A program made the translations under genes and the position numbers. Below, piece after piece: positions 61,351 through 64,000 of a stretch of DNA of 64,000 nt (position 1 is the first letter of the stretch; the number at the start of each line of letters is the position of its first letter). The DNA is from Asticcacaulis sp. (GTDB lineage: Bacteria; Pseudomonadota; Alphaproteobacteria; Caulobacterales; Caulobacteraceae), in assembly GCA_024707255.1 (NCBI GenBank), contig JANQAC010000001.1, positions 558,001-622,000 on the forward strand, written 5' to 3'. A model generated the notes under the pieces. It did no database searches. It worked only from the letters and a program-made list of their open reading frames with translations, and had not been told where the DNA came from.

Positions 61351-62745
61351 TCAGCCCGGATGGACCATGTTTTCCGGGCGGACGAACTGGTCGAACTCCT
61401 CATTGGTCAGGTAACCGCCACCGACGGCTTCTTCACGCAAGGTAGTGCCATTCTTGTGGGCGGTCTTGGCGATCTTGGCACAGGCGTCATAGCCCAGCTT
61501 GCCATTGAGCGCCGTCACCAGCATCAGCGAGTTTTCCAGGCCGCGCTTGATATTGTCGAGGCGCGGCTCGATGCCGACCACGCAATTGTCGGTGAAGGAA
61601 ACCGCCGCATCCGCCAGCAACCGCACGCTTTGCAGGAAGTTATAGGCCATGACCGGATTGAAGACGTTCAGCTCGAAATGGCCCTGCGAACCGGCAAAGG
61701 TCAGCGCGGCATTGTTGCCGAAAATCTGCACGCAGACCTGCGTCATCGCCTCGCACTGGGTCGGGTTGACCTTGCCCGGCATGATCGACGAACCTGGCTC
61801 ATTTTCCGGCAGGGCCAGTTCGCCGAGGCCAGACCGCGGGCCGCTCCCTAAGAAGCGGATGTCGTTGGCGATCTTGAACAGCGACGCGGCCACCGTATTG
61901 ATGGCGCCGTGGCTGAAGACCATGGCGTCATGCGCGGCCAGGGCCTCGAACTTGTTCGGCGCCGTGGTGAAGCCCATGCCGGTGATCGAGGCGATCTTTT
62001 CCGCCACGCCTTCTGCGAAACCGATCGGGGCGTTAAGGCCGGTGCCGACGGCGGTGCCGCCCTGCGCCAGTTGCATCAGCTTCGGCAGGGTCTGGTTGAT
62101 GCGCTCGATGCCGTTGGTCAGTTGCTGGGTATAGCCGCCAAATTCCTGGCCGAGGGTGAGCGGCGTCGCATCCTGCGTATGGGTGCGGCCGATCTTGATG
62201 ATGTCCTTCCAGGCTTCCGCCTTGTCGTTCAGGGCGTTGCGCAGGGTTTGCAGGGCCGGCAGCAGGCGGTGGACGATCTCCTCGGCACAGGCGACGTGCA
62301 TGGCGGTCGGATAGGTGTCGTTCGACGATTGCGACATATTGACATGGTCATTGGGGTGGACGGGCTTTTTCGTGCCCATCTCGCCGCCCAAAATCTCGAT
62401 GGCGCGGTTCGAGATGACCTCGTTGGCGTTCATGTTCGACTGGGTGCCGGAACCGGTCTGCCAGACGACCAGCGGGAAGTGGTCGTCGAGCTTGCCTTCC
62501 ATGACCTCATTGGCGGCCGTGATGATCGCCTGGCCGATGGCCGGATCGAGCTTGCCGAGCGCCATATTGGTTTCGGCGGCGGCGCGCTTGACGATGCCAA
62601 GGGCGCGCACGATCGGCAAAGGCTGCTTTTCCCAGCCGATCTTGAAGTTGCCGAGCGAGCGCTGGGCCTGCGCGCCCCAATATTTGCCGTTATCGACCTC
62701 GATCGGGCCAAAGGTATCGGTCTCTAGGCGGGTGGTCTTGGTCAT
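61351..62745 (-). CDS. fumC: Fumarate hydratase, class II
   Basis: Interconverts fumarate and malate in the TCA cycle. The core protein (464 aa from ATG 62745) has [47 protein letters not shown], the catalytic segment [20 protein letters not shown] and the signature [15 protein letters not shown], of which only fragments are quoted as diagnostic. GGAG lies about 9 bases upstream of this ATG. The same frame stays open to 62904, and ATG 62883 also has a GGAGG site; the extra 46 residues ([15 protein letters not shown]..., Thr/Pro-rich) are not part of FumC as I know it. The true start is unsettled. Confidence 0.93.
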   Translation of the reverse strand: MTKTTRLETDTFGPIEVDNGKYWGAQAQRSLGNFKIGWEKQPLPIVRALGIVKRAAAETNMALGKLDPAIGQAIITAANEVMEGKLDDHFPLVVWQTGSGTQSNMNANEVISNRAIEILGGEMGTKKPVHPNDHVNMSQSSNDTYPTAMHVACAEEIVHRLLPALQTLRNALNDKAEAWKDIIKIGRTHTQDATPLTLGQEFGGYTQQLTNGIERINQTLPKLMQLAQGGTAVGTGLNAPIGFAEGVAEKIASITGMGFTTAPNKFEALAAHDAMVFSHGAINTVAASLFKIANDIRFLGSGPRSGLGELALPENEPGSSIMPGKVNPTQCEAMTQVCVQIFGNNAALTFAGSQGHFELNVFNPVMAYNFLQSVRLLADAAVSFTDNCVVGIEPRLDNIKRGLENSLMLVTALNGKLGYDACAKIAKTAHKNGTTLREEAVGGGYLTNEEFDQFVRPENMVHPG

Positions 62746-62978
62746 CTTGGGGGGCTCCGTGGGCGGTGTCGGATCGGATGGGCCGGCTTGAATGGTGGTG
62801 TTGCTTTCCAATTCCGGCGTGAAACTGGTGGCGGTGATCCGTCGCTTTTTCTTCGAACCGGACAACCAGTCTAACAACCCCATAAAGCCCTCCATAACCG
62901 GCAAAAAACGTGCGCCTATCCGTTATGTCCACAGGGCTTAAAGCGCAATGAATTTATGTAAAGCGGCGAATATTTTCC

Positions 62979-63133
62979 TCTTATACCTCCCCACCTTTGG
63001 TGGGGAGGGGGACCATGAGCGAAGCGAATGGTGGTGGGGTATCTTACTTTTTTGTAGAAGTAAGAAACCCCACCACCACGCCTCAAGAGAGGCGCGGTCC
63101 CCTCCCCGGCATAGCCGGGGAGGTATAAGACCG
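62979..63133. repeat. Inverted pair of palindromic elements
   Basis: Copy one runs TTATACCTCCCC-ACCTTTGG-TGGGGAGG then GGGACC...GGTGGTGGGGTATCTTA; copy two begins TAAGAAACCCCACCACCACGC and ends CCGGGGAGGTATAAG. They face each other around TTTTTTGTAGAA. The same units in the opposite order make up the pair at 16446-16606. Confidence 0.78.
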
Positions 63134-63208
63134 GCATTCTCTGGCAGTAGCGTGACGTTAGCCGGCAAATCTGTGTAATCTGGTGATTGTTCTCTTAAGG
63201 CAAAGTCA

Positions 63209-63688
63209 ATGGGTCTAAAATTTAGTGCCGAAAAAAGGCGAGGCTGGGCCGGTCTCTATCTCAGTCTAGCTGACTGGCCGGATCGCATTCGCGAGTGTCA
63301 TCGCTCATCCAACCGGATGCGGGATGAACTTACATTCTATCTATGCTTCTTCTCTCAGGCCTATGCGATCAGAGACTGGCTTGCCAAGCAAGGTATTATG
63401 AAGTCCCATGAAATCGACATGGCCATCGCCAGCAATGAAGCGATGAAAATTTGCCGCGATATATGCAACCGTTACAAGCACTACACTCTAACTAATCCAA
63501 GCATAGATGCAGATTGGTCCATTCAAAGACGAATTTCAGACCCTTTTCTTACCAACGAATGGGAATGGACAGTGATTGCCCATGACCACAATATAGCTTT
63601 ATGGGATTTAATGTTAGACTGTATTGGTTTTTGGGAAGCGCTAGTTGCAGCTTACGGGTTAGAGCCAGATTTCGACACGATAAGCTGA
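63209..63688 (+). CDS. Hypothetical protein, possibly HEPN-like
   Basis: 159-aa, all-helical protein: RRGWAGLYLSLADWPDRI, MRDELTFYLCFFSQAYAIRDWL, IDMAIASNEAMKICRDICNRYKHYTL and a C-terminal helix IALWDLMLDCIGFWEALVAAYG. The DICNRYKH segment resembles the conserved D-x-C-N-x-x-K-H block of small uncharacterised helical families, some of them HEPN-like; I cannot assign one firmly. Composition is notably more AT-rich than all neighbours, and it sits between a repeat pair and an unrelated gene, so recent acquisition is plausible. The ATG lies 8 bases after AAGGCAAAG. Confidence 0.6.
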   Translation: MGLKFSAEKRRGWAGLYLSLADWPDRIRECHRSSNRMRDELTFYLCFFSQAYAIRDWLAKQGIMKSHEIDMAIASNEAMKICRDICNRYKHYTLTNPSIDADWSIQRRISDPFLTNEWEWTVIAHDHNIALWDLMLDCIGFWEALVAAYGLEPDFDTIS

Positions 63689-63728
63689 AAACTTACAATT
63701 TTAATAAGTCACCGGCCACAAATCGTTA

Positions 63729-64000
63729 TCACACACTCTCCGCCAGAAAACCACCGGTCTGCCTGGCCCACAGCCTCGCATAGAGACCGCCTGCCACAAT
63801 CAATGCCTCATGCGTGCCGGTCTCGATAATGCGGCCGCCATCGATCACCACCAGCCGGTCCATGCGGGCGATGGTCGAGAGCCGGTGCGCAATGGCGATG
63901 ACCGTCTTGCCCTGCATCAGATCGAGCAAGCTTTCCTGGATCGCCGCCTCGACCTCGGAATCAAGCGCCGAGGTCGCCTCATCGAGCACCAATATCGGGG
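63729..64000 (-). CDS. ABC transporter ATP-binding protein, C-terminal part (runs off the right edge)
   Basis: Last 90 or so residues of an ABC ATPase of the exporter type: Walker B and D-loop in [20 protein letters not shown], the switch His in [20 protein letters not shown], then [13 protein letters not shown] and [15 protein letters not shown]. The tail is typical of fused permease-ATPase exporters (MsbA/McjD class). Substrate cannot be judged from the fragment. Confidence 0.92.
   Translation of the reverse strand, partial: PILVLDEATSALDSEVEAAIQESLLDLMQGKTVIAIAHRLSTIARMDRLVVIDGGRIIETGTHEALIVAGGLYARLWARQTGGFLAESV

Overview
The window looks like about 64 kb of a GC-rich alphaproteobacterial chromosome, most likely Caulobacteraceae (Asticcacaulis or Caulobacter-like). 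The pointers are a TonB receptor of the Xanthomonas/Caulobacter type, an alpha-type SspB, a circularly permuted two-piece tmRNA, a globin-coupled chemoreceptor, the DUF4169/ribbon-helix-helix pair, many sugar-polymer genes, and short GC-rich palindromic repeats between genes. The genus is inferred from family resemblance only. No phage, plasmid, IS transposase, rRNA, tRNA or CRISPR array was seen.

Layout. 1-2.6 kb: 5' part of a TonB receptor and its regulatory region. 2.6-21.6 kb: mostly housekeeping (uvrC, a NUDIX hydrolase, a pteridine-reductase-like SDR behind a 26-aa microprotein, a HerA-like ATPase, a polyprenyl diphosphate synthase, a tRNA-type methyltransferase, thyA-folA, an Old Yellow Enzyme, yjdM, mrp, miaA), with three membrane acyltransferases and a divergent ketol-acid reductoisomerase paralogue. 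21.7-25.8 kb: two tandem Tat-exported S9 peptidases. 25.8-35.4 kb: a pentose/uronate catabolic block (AraD1-type FAH enzyme, divergent FadR-type regulator, lipoprotein aldose epimerase, XylD-like dehydratase, GH39 glycosidase, ExuT-like transporter), with a methionine aminopeptidase/ParD-like pair inside it. A GH43 gene at 48.3-50.4 kb carries the same putative operator and probably belongs to this regulon. 35.5-48.3 kb: a sensor-HAMP protein, yccF, DUF4169/RHH, uvrD, a P450-cyclophilin-RusA operon, DUF72, a membrane serine hydrolase, sspB and a globin-coupled receptor. 50.6-54.7 kb: ssrA, a DUF4142 lipoprotein, and a run of envelope genes including an M48 metalloprotease. 54.7-57.6 kb: an aldehyde dehydrogenase and a divergent AcoR-like regulator without an AAA+ domain. 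57.8-64 kb: a GIN-domain protein, three tandem paralogous single-helix microproteins, an EAL phosphodiesterase, fumC, an AT-richer orphan, and the end of an ABC exporter.

Two features cut across the window. First, nine genes carry ten single-base frameshifts, mostly next to short homopolymers. Each is repaired by adding or removing one base, so base-level sequence error is a more likely explanation than gene decay. Second, GC-rich palindromic elements recur in at least six places; one lies in frame inside the methyltransferase gene and another supplies the stop codon of a small gene.

The least explained items are the microprotein trio at 60.0-60.4 kb, the 33-bp motif shared between its upstream region and that of the GIN gene, the candidate FadR operators, and the paired 17-bp operators in front of the aldehyde dehydrogenase.
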